5,857 bases of DNA, taken from positions 1-5,857 of the forward strand of contig SIAZ01000222.1 in assembly GCA_009695405.1 (NCBI GenBank), in the 5' to 3' direction. Of this stretch, positions 1-5,857 are shown piece by piece. Under the pieces are notes generated by a model. That model did no database searches. It was not told where the DNA came from and worked only from the letters and a program-made list of their open reading frames with translations. Every line of letters starts with the position of its first letter. Within the stretch, counting starts at the first letter, position 1. Position numbers and translations under genes: made by a program. The DNA comes from Pedosphaera sp. (GTDB lineage Bacteria > Verrucomicrobiota > Verrucomicrobiia > Limisphaerales > UBA9464).

Positions 1-303
1 CGCGTGATCAAGAAACTGGAGGAACTGCTGAACCCAGCCCCACCCACTTCGAGGACCACCCGAGATCAAGCAGCCATCACCCGCGAAGTCAGCTACTTCA
101 AAGATCATGAGGACCACCTCCACTACCGCTGAATGGAGAAGGCTGGAGGCCCAATTGGCAGCGGGGCGGTGGAGTCCTTGGGCAAACAGTTTCAGCGCCG
201 TCTCCGGGGCTGTGGTCAGTTCTGGAGCCGCCCCGGTCTTACCCATCTCCTTCAACTCTGCGTCCTGGTCAAAAACAAGGACGATCACCTCCTCTGGAAC
301 TGA
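1..303 (+). mobile_element. Transposase gene remnant (ISKra4-like), C-terminal part with in-frame TGA
   Basis: Reading frame 1 is coding-like from the left edge to a TGA at 301-303, interrupted by an in-frame TGA at 130-132. Before it the frame reads ITREVSYFKDHEDHLHYR. After it comes MEKAGGPIGSGAVESLGKQF, then GQFWSRPGL and a Leu-rich tail ending in LLWN. A 'YF..H....Y' segment, a 'PIGSGAVES' block carrying the late catalytic-type Glu, and a 'GQFW...G...LL.L' tail are typical of the C-terminus of DDE transposases of the ISKra4 or a related group. The family assignment is from memory and tentative; the transposase call is firmer. The 5' part lies outside the window. The TGA is one transition from CGA (Arg), so a nonsense mutation is the simplest reading. 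The frame holding a TGA-free ORF at 107-358 is a shadow of this gene. No terminal inverted repeat was identified in 304-380. Confidence 0.72.
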
Positions 304-385
304 TTCTTACCGCCAACTCGTGAATGCACGGAGAAGAGCCTGTCACCGTATTACTTGAGATAGAGCTTAGCGAAAATGAGCTCAC

Positions 386-412
386 TAGTCCCACTCACGT
401 CCGGTGGGATTA
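386..412 (-). terminator. Hairpin just downstream of the DUF1552 stop, possible terminator
   Basis: Bases 386-394 (TAGTCCCAC) pair with 404-412 (GTGGGATTA) to give a 9-bp stem with one G-T wobble and a 9-base loop. On the minus strand it begins 16 bases after the DUF1552 stop codon, where an operon terminator would be expected. An outer 7-bp match, AGCTCAC at 379-385 with GTGAGCT at 434-440, could extend the structure but reaches into the end of the coding region. The T-run on the minus strand is short (four T at 375-372) and about ten bases away from the stem, so intrinsic termination would be weak. The structure is seen directly; the role is inferred. Confidence 0.35.
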
Positions 413-427
413 AGTCCCGTCAGGCGG

Positions 428-1828
428 CTAGAGGTGAGCTGTCATTTCCTTCATCTGCTTGGTCGCAATGCCAACGGGGCGATCCAGAGGAACACTAGCG
501 CAGGTGAGAAGCGTGGTGAGAAGGTCGCCTTGATTGCCTTTGGTGTTGGGTAGGAAGCGCCCTGAGGCGATGGTGCCGCCGCCTTTGCCAGCAATGATAA
601 AGGGAAGGTTTTCTCGACGGTGTTGGTTCCCATCCTCAAGGCCAGAGCCCCACATCAGGATACAGTTGTCGAGCAGTGTACCGTCGCCTTCCCGCAAGCT
701 GTGCATCTTTTTCACCATGTAGGCGAATTGCGCGATGTTGAAGGCGGTGATTTTGGCGACCTTATCAACTTGCTCGGGCTTGTTTTCGTGATGCGTCTGG
801 GAGTGATGCTCGTCCTTGAACCCGAGTTCCGGAAAGGAAACACCGTTTGGCGTGGAGCCGATGTAGGTGCTGACCCGAGTGGTGTCGGTCTGAAAAGCCA
901 GCACGGTTAGGTCGCACATCACCTGCATATACTCGCTGCGCTTATCTCCCTCAGGAATTTTTATCTCGATCGGTGGGGAATCATAATCGTTGCGTTTGCT
1001 CACACTGAGGCCGGCCGCCTCTAAGGTCGCCTCCCTTTGGCGATACTCAATGGCGGCGATTCGGCGTTCGACAGAGCGCACGCTATCCAAGTATTCGTCG
1101 AGTTTGTGTTGATCGTCCCTAGGTAGATTCCGTCGCAGGTCTTTTGCGCCTCCGATAACTAAATCCAACATTTTGCGATCCAGTGCTTCAGCCTGGGTGA
1201 CACCTGCAGTTTTGAAACCAGTGCCAGCCTGTTTATTTTTTCCGAAAAGCCGGTTTAGAACGTTGCGTGGATTGATCTCTGCAGGAACCGCTTAGGTTGC
1301 CGATCGAAAGCTGCAGTGTGTGTAGTAGCCCTCGTTAAGTCCTTCTTGGTTTTCCTTGTGCGTCTGAGGCATCGTGGCCAGCTCCAGAGACGGTAGTGAC
1401 GTGAGAAAGCCGACGTAATTGGCGGCGATCTGATCGGCAGAAATCGCAATCTGGATCTGGTTCCGCCGGTTCGCATCCGGCAGTACCGCCGTCAGCCAAG
1501 TCGAGAGTTCGAGGGCGTGCGGAGCGACATTGAACGGAGCAATCGGAACTCCTGAAATGCCCTTCATGAGCAGACACTGGCTGAGGACGGGCCGCAGTGC
1601 CTCCAAAGCTGGGGGCGGGGCCGACAGAAAACTCTCCGCACTCGCGGGCCAGAATTGATCCATGATGACACCGTGGGGCATATACATGAATCCGAGTCGC
1701 ACCGGAGGTTTAGATGTTCTTTTGTTGCCTACCTCAGCCCACCCCATCGTCTCCAAAAGCGGCAGCGCCAGTGAGGCTCCGAGCCCTTTGAGACAGGTTC
1801 GACGATCAATCAGAAAGTTGCTTTTCAT
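428..1828 (-). pseudogene. DUF1552 family exported protein, interrupted by one in-frame TAA
   Basis: The frame from the ATG at 1828 to the TAG at 430-428 is 467 codons, normal for DUF1552 proteins, with one internal TAA at 1294-1292 (codon 179). Residues on both sides are in the same frame and match the family: MLDLVIGGAKDLRR, then KLDEYLDSVRSVERRI, and near the C-terminus LLDNCILMWGSGLEDGNQH and PFIIAGKGGG. Just around the stop the sequence reads RSAT, stop, AVPAEINPRNVLNRLFGKN, where relatives usually carry a Gln or Thr-type residue, so CAA to TAA fits. The N-terminus has a Tat-like signal: DRRTCLKGLGASLALPLLE. The protein is thus expected to be exported. Its biochemical function is unknown. 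It lies 16 bases after the DUF1592-group gene, its usual operon partner. No clear Shine-Dalgarno sequence precedes the ATG. The two halves would otherwise be called as separate ORFs, and a downstream ORF from the ATG at 1171 is only the second half. Confidence 0.92.
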
Positions 1829-1844
1829 AGGGTGTAGACGCGTG

Positions 1845-3768
1845 TTATTTTTGGATTCGTCGCTGGGTGAAGGGATAGCTGGTGATAATTTCGGTAATGA
1901 GAGTCTGCATCCGATAGCCCTCTTTGGCGATGGTGTCCATCAGTTGATCCACCACGATTTCGTCATAGCCTTCAAACTGGCGACACAAGGCGTAGGCAAG
2001 CAGTTTCTCGTTTAGGTTACGGGCAAGTTCAGCTTTTCTTGAGGCGATAATGTTCTTCAGTTCTCTGGGAGACGTGAAGACGAGCCCGCCCGGAAGTTCT
2101 CCCGCAGCGTCAATGAGCCCTCCTGTATCGTCCCGATTACGCCAGCGGCCGATGGCATCGAAATTCTCTAGGCCGAATCCGATGGGATCAAGAAGCTTGT
2201 GGCAATTGGCGCAAACGGAATTCAAGCGATGCAGCTCGGTGCGCTGACGTAGCGTCAGATTGAGGACTTGCTTCTGGTCTTGTTTCTCGAGGGCCGGGAC
2301 GTCTGGGGGCGGTGGTGGCACATGTTCCCCCAAAACTTGTTCCAGCACCCACGCTCCGCGTTTGACGGGGCTTGTGCGGTTGGGGAAGGAGGTGGTCGCC
2401 AAAATGCAGGGCATTCCCAAAATTCCACCGCGGTTGGCATCGGTCAGCTTCACCTTGCGCATCTCCGGACCGGTTATCTTGTTTCCCAGACCATAAAGGG
2501 GGGCAAGAGTTTCGTTGAGAAAAGTGTAATCACTCTGCACGAAACGGACGACGCTAAGGTTCTCGCGCACGATGCTTTGAAAGAACAACCGAGCCTCGTC
2601 ATACATCGCCAAGCGCATCGCTCTGGTCATCTGAGGGAATTTGGCGGTGTCGAAGGATTTGCTCTGCATATTCCCAACCCCAAGCCACTGCGCGCCAAAT
2701 CCATCGAATAAGGCGCGGGAACGAGGATCCAAAAGCAAACGCCTCACTTGAGCTCGAAGAATGGCGGGCTCATGAAGCTTTCCGCGATCTGCCACCGCAG
2801 ACAGTTCAGCATCAGGCAGGGTCGCCCAGCACAGATACGATAGCCGGGACGCCAGTTGATAGTCGTCTAGGGGAACACACAAACGATCTGATCCGGTTCA
2901 GCGGCGGGCGTGATAAAAAGGAACTGGGGAGAAACGAGGATCGCCTTGAGCACCAAGCGAAGGGCCCCTTGGTAAGTTAGTTTGTTTTCAAGCGCTAGAT
3001 CGAACACCTTCATCAAGACGTCGACTTCCGCCATCGAGGGAGGGCGGCGATAGGCGCTTCTGGCAAGCGAACCAGCAGTCTTTCTCGCCGTCGTCCGGAA
3101 GTCAGTCCTTGGTGTTATAGCTTTTCCGAAGAGCCGCTTCTGTATCGCGGTCGGCGGCTGACCGTCGGGTGCCAGAATTCGAGTTAGCACCTCGTTAGCA
3201 ATCCCGAGATACTGCTCCGATTGGAGGGGCGACAGGCTGTTCAGATATCCCTCTCCGGAGACTTCATCCGGCAATTCCTGGGCCACGGCTGGATCCACAC
3301 CAAAAAGATCATGTAACGTGTTCCCATACTCCACCTTGGTCAAACGGCGGATCACAAACGACCCAGGATCCTTCGGGCTGAGAAACTTTAGCTTCCCAAT
3401 CGAGTCCATGAAACGTTGACGCTCCTCATCCGTCGGTCGCTTCTTCGCGTCTTCGGGTGGCATGTCGTGCGCCTTCACGTTCGCGAGCGCCTGCTTCCAT
3501 CGCCTCCTAGAATCGGAGTCACCGGGATTCTTGAGCGCCGGGTGGAAGTTGATTCCACCCTTCTGCCTTTCCTGCCCATGACACCGCGTGCAGTAAGTAT
3601 CAACGAACGGGACTACTTGCTCCAAAAACGACTTTTTGCATCGGCCCGAAGCGCTGCGAATTCTGAGTCGTCTGCCGGTTCTGCTTTGCTCGATACGGCT
3701 AATGAAAACGAAAGCTCACAGAGGATTGCGGCCCTTGTGCAACTGAGATAAATTTGGGGCATTCTCAT
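1845..3768 (-). pseudogene. DUF1592/DUF1588/DUF1585 planctomycete-type cytochrome-like protein with two frameshifts
   Basis: Adding one base near 3632-3626 and one near 2873-2870 restores a protein of about 641 residues. The ATG at 3768 opens a signal peptide (hydrophobic AAILCELSFSLAV, then SSKA before EPADD). Domains in order: a PSCyt1-type haem segment with CTRCH (residues 60-64; 3592-3578), DUF1587 (IRRLTKVEYGNTLHDLFGVD, about 138-200), DUF1595 (about 230-290, ending ILVSPQFLF), DUF1592 (from LDDYQLASRLSYLCW, about 301-430), DUF1588 (from RGGILGM, about 447-540, with a second CxxCH, CANCH, at 520-524; 2213-2199) and DUF1585 to the end (AYALCRQFEGYDEI). Domain names come from recognition of these motifs. 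The two CxxCH motifs suggest covalent haem binding outside the cytoplasm. The substrate and function are unknown. A TTG start at 3625 would lose the signal peptide, so 3768 is preferred. The gene heads an operon with the DUF1552 gene. Everything except the two lesions looks well conserved, so the damage is recent or is sequencing error. Confidence 0.92.
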
Positions 3769-3875
3769 TTATGGAAGTCTAACGAAATGCCAAATGGCTT
3801 TTACTGATAGATGCGGAGTAGATGGCATGAGAGGTAGCACCCACCGGTAATAAAGTTCAACGTAGGCCACTCCCC
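3769..3875. other. Divergent intergenic gap between the DUF1592-group gene and the IS110 relic
   Basis: These 107 bases separate the minus-strand start at 3768 from the plus-strand relic start at 3876. The promoter of the DUF operon should lie here, but I cannot point to convincing -35 and -10 boxes or a Shine-Dalgarno sequence before the ATG. In active IS110 elements the non-coding stretch upstream of the transposase encodes the bridge (guide) RNA, so a remnant of it could be here. The only small symmetry I see is GCCAAATGGC at 3790-3799. Confidence 0.35.
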
Positions 3876-4260
3876 ATGAAAACACATCCTAATTCTCCAT
3901 CATCTAAATCCCTCGACTCGGATCCTCTGTTGCCAGGTGTTATTGCAGTAGATCCTCTCCCCAAGGCACCACCCACTCTCTCGACTTAACTGACTCAGCC
4001 ACTTCCGTTTCGGTAAATTAAACTCGCTCTCGACGTCCATGCGGGCGACCTCAGGGTGGTTCGTAGAGGCGATGGGGATTGTTAATTAGGACGCTTGTCC
4101 GACGTGCCTGAATGTGCGTCGAAGAGGAGTCAATAACGATAAGAGTGATGCGTAAGAGTTGGTACTTCGACTGGCTGGTTATCTGGCTGGCAATGACCAA
4201 TCTTAGTCAATCGACACCGTACCTAGTGAGCATCAAGTTAAACTCAGAAACACCAAAAAA
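3876..4260 (+). mobile_element. Relic of an IS110-family transposase gene
   Basis: From the ATG at 3876 one frame reads a Pro/Ser-rich leader (37 codons, ending APPTLST), TAA at 3987, LTQPLPFR, TAA at 4014, then IKLALDVHAGDLRVVRRGDG and TAA at 4083. The LDVH block is the first catalytic Asp motif of the IS110 DEDD (RuvC-like) domain; its Asp codon is 4032-4034. In a frame one base later, from about 4090, the text reads CPTCLNVRRRGVNNDKSDA, TAA at 4153, then ELVLRLAGYLAGNDQS, TAG at 4204, then VPSEHQVKLRNTKK to 4260. NNDKSDA matches the paired late Asp motif (Asp codons 4138 and 4147). The spacing from LDVH to this motif is about 35 codons, where intact members have roughly 90, so about 55 residues are missing, including the region with the catalytic Glu (YEAG). 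The C-terminal Tnp_20 (transposase IS116/IS110/IS902) half is absent. The element is inactive and old. Family recognition is by motif, and the gene end is approximate. Confidence 0.75.
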
Positions 4261-4410
4261 TAGGGATTTTAGCGGCATCTTAAAGAAATATCTATGAAGA
4301 CGAATGAAGCGCGATTCAGTTTAAATTATTCGATAATTGTAGGTAAAAATGAGGGAGGCGGTGAGTAAGTAGAGGTGCTTAAAATTCTGTGAAATGGGAA
4401 TCGCGGAGTA
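4261..4410. other. AT-rich, G-over-C-skewed spacer with no recognised gene
   Basis: After the last recognisable IS110 residues the three plus frames carry stops and no known motif. The stretch 4314-4345 is AT-rich and could hold a promoter for the downstream FGE-like gene, but no clear box pair is visible. The plus strand from here to about 5160 is clearly poor in C relative to G, matching the downstream relic and unlike the DUF genes. Together with the relics on either side it forms a gene-poor region. Confidence 0.3.
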
Positions 4411-5026
4411 ATGAAAAATCCCCTAGAAAGACTAGGAATGGGAACGGTTTTAATGATGGGCAAGGTGAAAGGGTTGTTGGGAGGTGCGGCGATTGAGTGG
4501 CCAACAATGACAGTCAGGTTAATCCCGATGATAAGTCTAAATAGAGCGCAGGGAAACACCGTGGAGTTCGCAGGTGATTGGACCGAGGACGGACTGGACT
4601 CGCAGGTTTATTGGGCCTGAGAATCTGGTTTCTTTGGAGTTATCGGAGGAAGCGTCGGTTCGGTTTTATAGACTTAAGCCAACGACGAATCCCGACAAGC
4701 CAACGGTGACGATTGGTCTGCCCCCGATTTTAACAGTGAAGGGATCGCTGAACTCGCCGAATTGAGTGGAGCGAAGGTTAACCGAGAATGGGCCTTGGAT
4801 ACGGTGGACAAACGTGACTTATCAGTCAGGAGAGACGAGACTTGTCGACGATAGTAAAGGAGGTTTAAGGCATAGTTATCGAGCGATTCCTTCGACGACG
4901 ATGGCGTTAATACCCGAGGGAGCCTTTGAGATGGGAGAAGCGGAGATTCAAACGGCTAAGCCTGTTCATACGGTGAGGTGGTATCATGTAGTGAAGTGGA
5001 ATAATGCGCGGTCGGAGAAGGAGGCT
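4411..5026 (+). pseudogene. FGE/SUMF1-like (formylglycine-generating-enzyme family) protein, decayed
   Basis: The pieces line up with verrucomicrobial secreted proteins that join a beta-rich N-terminal region to an FGE-sulfatase (SUMF1) domain. From the ATG at 4411 comes a damaged signal-like stretch, then PTMTVRLIPMISLNRAQGNT. A one-base insertion near 4573-4576 moves the frame. It continues GPENLVSLELSEEASVRFYR and LKPTTNPDKP, a TGA at 4763-4765 in the same frame, then NGPWIRWTNVTYQSGETRLV and MALIPEGAFEMGEA (from 4901). MALIPEGAFEMG is the classical opening of the domain. It is followed almost at once by KPVHTVRWYHVVKWNNARSE (from 4958), which normally lies about 50 residues later, so an internal deletion is likely. 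The family usually has WCNARSE here; the Cys is Asn. The rest of the domain is not recognisable; AKWMRGGARVLEVRSL at about 5118-5165 might be an eroded 'EAEWEKAARGG' segment. Family members can oxidise sulfatase cysteine, but many are non-catalytic; this copy cannot work. The start is uncertain, as GGAG at 4405-4408 is too close to the ATG. Confidence 0.8.
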
Positions 5027-5262
5027 GCAGAGATAAGTGAGAGCAGGACCGAAGCAGGCATAGCGCGGAGGGTTTCCAGCGAGGAACGAGCAGGGAGAGC
5101 CCTAAGCGTTGGGCAGGCGAAGTGGATGCGAGGAGGTGCGAGGGTGCTGGAGGTCAGATCTCTTAAACAGGCTCTATGCAGTAGAGGCACATATAGTCTG
5201 CCCCTAATTTTGGGTTCGTGGAAATCAAAGAGGATTGTTCCCGAGGGCTGCTCCTGTTTCAG
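5027..5262. other. Unrecognised stretch between the FGE relic and the flavoprotein relic
   Basis: The frame of the FGE relic stays open through here and into the flavoprotein frame, but its composition and residues match neither family apart from a faint AKWMRGGARVLEV resemblance to an FGE segment. One other plus frame and one minus frame (4984-5190) are also open; I recognise neither product. No promoter or Shine-Dalgarno sequence for the flavoprotein is clear. GAGGG at 5243-5247 is too far from the TTG at 5263 to decide the start. Confidence 0.3.
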
Positions 5263-5857
5263 TTGGCTATCAAGATTGCGATCATTGGCGGTGGCCCAGC
5301 AGGGCTGAGGGCGGCAGAGGTAGCGGCGGCCGGGGGTGCCGGAGTCTCGGTCTTCGATGCCAAAAGATCGGTCGGCCGAAAATTTCTCGTGGCCGGACGG
5401 GGAGGATTGAATCTGACTCCCTCAGAATCTTCAGACCAGTTTGTCACTCGTTACACGGGCTCGGATCAACCGGCAAATCTTTGGGCTAGTTTGTTGGCTG
5501 ACTTCGATTCCGAGGCTCTTCGGCGTTGGGCATTCGATTTAGGAATTGAAACCTTTGTGGCGACCTCCGGCCGAGTTTATCCAAGTGAAATGAAGGCTGC
5601 ACCACTTCTGCGGCGCTGGTTAATTCGATTGCGTGAGGCCGGTATTCAATTCGCGATGTGCCATAAGTGGGTCGACCTCCAACGATCTGGATCGGGATGG
5701 CGACTCGCGTTTAAGGGGACTTCCAAAAACCGAGCTTTTTGAAACGTGACGTTTGAAATTAAAATTTGGAAAAAAACCGACGGCAGTCTGCGGCTCGATG
5801 GAATGAACCGAGTGGTTCCGAGAAAGAGTGGGAAGGGTTTCGAGAGGTCTGACGAAG
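5263..5857 (+). pseudogene. HI0933/YhiN-group FAD flavoprotein, PP_4765-like, with in-frame TGA; runs off the right edge
   Basis: The frame from the TTG at 5263 reads MAIKIAIIGGGPAGLRAAEV, a Rossmann dinucleotide-binding motif (GGGPAG, residues 9-14), with the acidic residue after beta-2 in VFDAK (Asp32). It then has GRKFLVAGRGGLNLT, the hallmark of the HI0933-like family, followed by SGRVYPSEMKAAPLLRRWL and LREAGIQF, which match the PP_4765-type subfamily. Members are about 400 residues, FAD-bound and cytoplasmic; the physiological reaction is unknown. The frame stops at TGA 5740-5742 after about 159 residues, too short for the family. Beyond it the same frame continues open to the edge and shows WKKTDGSLRLDGMN and VVPRKSGKGFE, which weakly resemble the family's 'GGASWPKTGSDG' and 'P.....GFE' segments with a few residues missing. 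I therefore extend the pseudogene to the window end; that extension is tentative. A longer start at 5218 adds residues with no family match. An intact C-terminal half could lie outside the window. Confidence 0.78.

Noticed and set aside
1..300. An open minus-strand frame from about 300 to the left edge, beginning after a GAGGAGGTG
   Set aside because: It is the complement of the transposase coding frame, and its product has no recognisable motif, while the plus strand does.
107..358. An 83-residue plus-strand ORF starting at 107
   Set aside because: It overlaps the transposase frame in another phase and its residues are low-complexity Ser/Ala/Arg; the frame-1 reading with PIGSGAVES is the coding one.
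1662..2711. Plus-strand ORFs at 1662-2015 and 2268-2711
   Set aside because: They are antisense shadows of the DUF1552 and DUF1592-group genes, which show clear family motifs on the minus strand.
3876..3989. A 37-codon ORF as a free small protein
   Set aside because: The same frame continues after its TAA into LTQPLPFR and the IS110 LDVH motif, so it is best read as the N-terminal leader of the transposase relic.
4112..4297. A 61-residue ORF with a hydrophobic stretch (YFDWLVIWLAM) as a small membrane protein
   Set aside because: The neighbouring frame over the same bases gives NNDKSDA and LRLAGYLAGN of IS110; the hydrophobic run is an out-of-frame reading.
4716..5210. A similar short string, GTCTGCCCC followed by ATTTT, near 4716 and 5198 as a direct repeat
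   Set aside because: Only about 14 of 16 bases agree and nothing extends on either side, so chance is likely.
130..5742. In-frame TGA codons at 130, 4763 and 5740 as a sign of TGA recoded to Trp or selenocysteine
   Set aside because: TAA and TAG also interrupt genes in the same frame (1294, 3987, 4014, 4153, 4204), frameshifts and deletions occur too, and the well-preserved DUF genes use TGG for Trp. Ordinary pseudogene decay explains all of them.

Overview
This window looks like a stretch of decaying genome from a Verrucomicrobiota/Planctomycetota-type bacterium. I see no protein-coding gene that is both recognisable and intact. The lineage is inferred from three things. One is a paired DUF1592-group cytochrome-like protein and DUF1552 protein, typical of the Planctomycetes-Verrucomicrobia group and some Acidobacteria. 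Another is a formylglycine-generating-enzyme (FGE/SUMF1)-like protein with an N-terminal beta-rich region of the style common in Verrucomicrobia. The last is an IS110-type transposase relic with a similar flavour. No species can be named.

Layout. 1-303 (+): the 3' end of a transposase gene, entering from the left edge, with an in-frame TGA. 386-412: a hairpin just beyond the DUF1552 stop. 1828-428 (-): a DUF1552 gene broken only by one TAA at 1294-1292. 3768-1845 (-): its upstream partner, a secreted protein with two CxxCH motifs and the DUF1587/1595/1592/1588/1585 series, broken by two one-base frameshifts that both fall in homopolymer runs. 3769-3875: the divergent intergenic gap. 3876-4260 (+): a heavily eroded IS110-family transposase, with several stops, a frame change and an internal deletion. 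4261-4410: AT-rich and featureless. 4411-5026 (+): remains of an FGE/SUMF1-like protein, with a frameshift, a TGA and a large internal deletion that joins two distant parts of the domain. 5027-5262: nothing firmly recognisable. 5263 to the right edge (+): the N-terminal part of a FAD flavoprotein of the HI0933/YhiN group (closest to the PP_4765-type subfamily), with an in-frame TGA at 5740 and possible same-frame homology beyond it.

The genes once formed at least one operon. The DUF1592-group gene ends 16 bases before the DUF1552 start on the minus strand, the usual arrangement for this pair of exported proteins of unknown function. The other genes are not obviously linked to it. The main observation is the density and graded age of the lesions: one or two near-reversible lesions in the DUF pair, one stop in the flavoprotein, and extensive erosion in the IS110 and FGE relics. 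That pattern suggests relaxed selection and ongoing genome reduction, as in a host-restricted lineage, although sequencing error could explain the two homopolymer frameshifts. I found no convincing intact novel system, tRNA, rRNA or CRISPR array.
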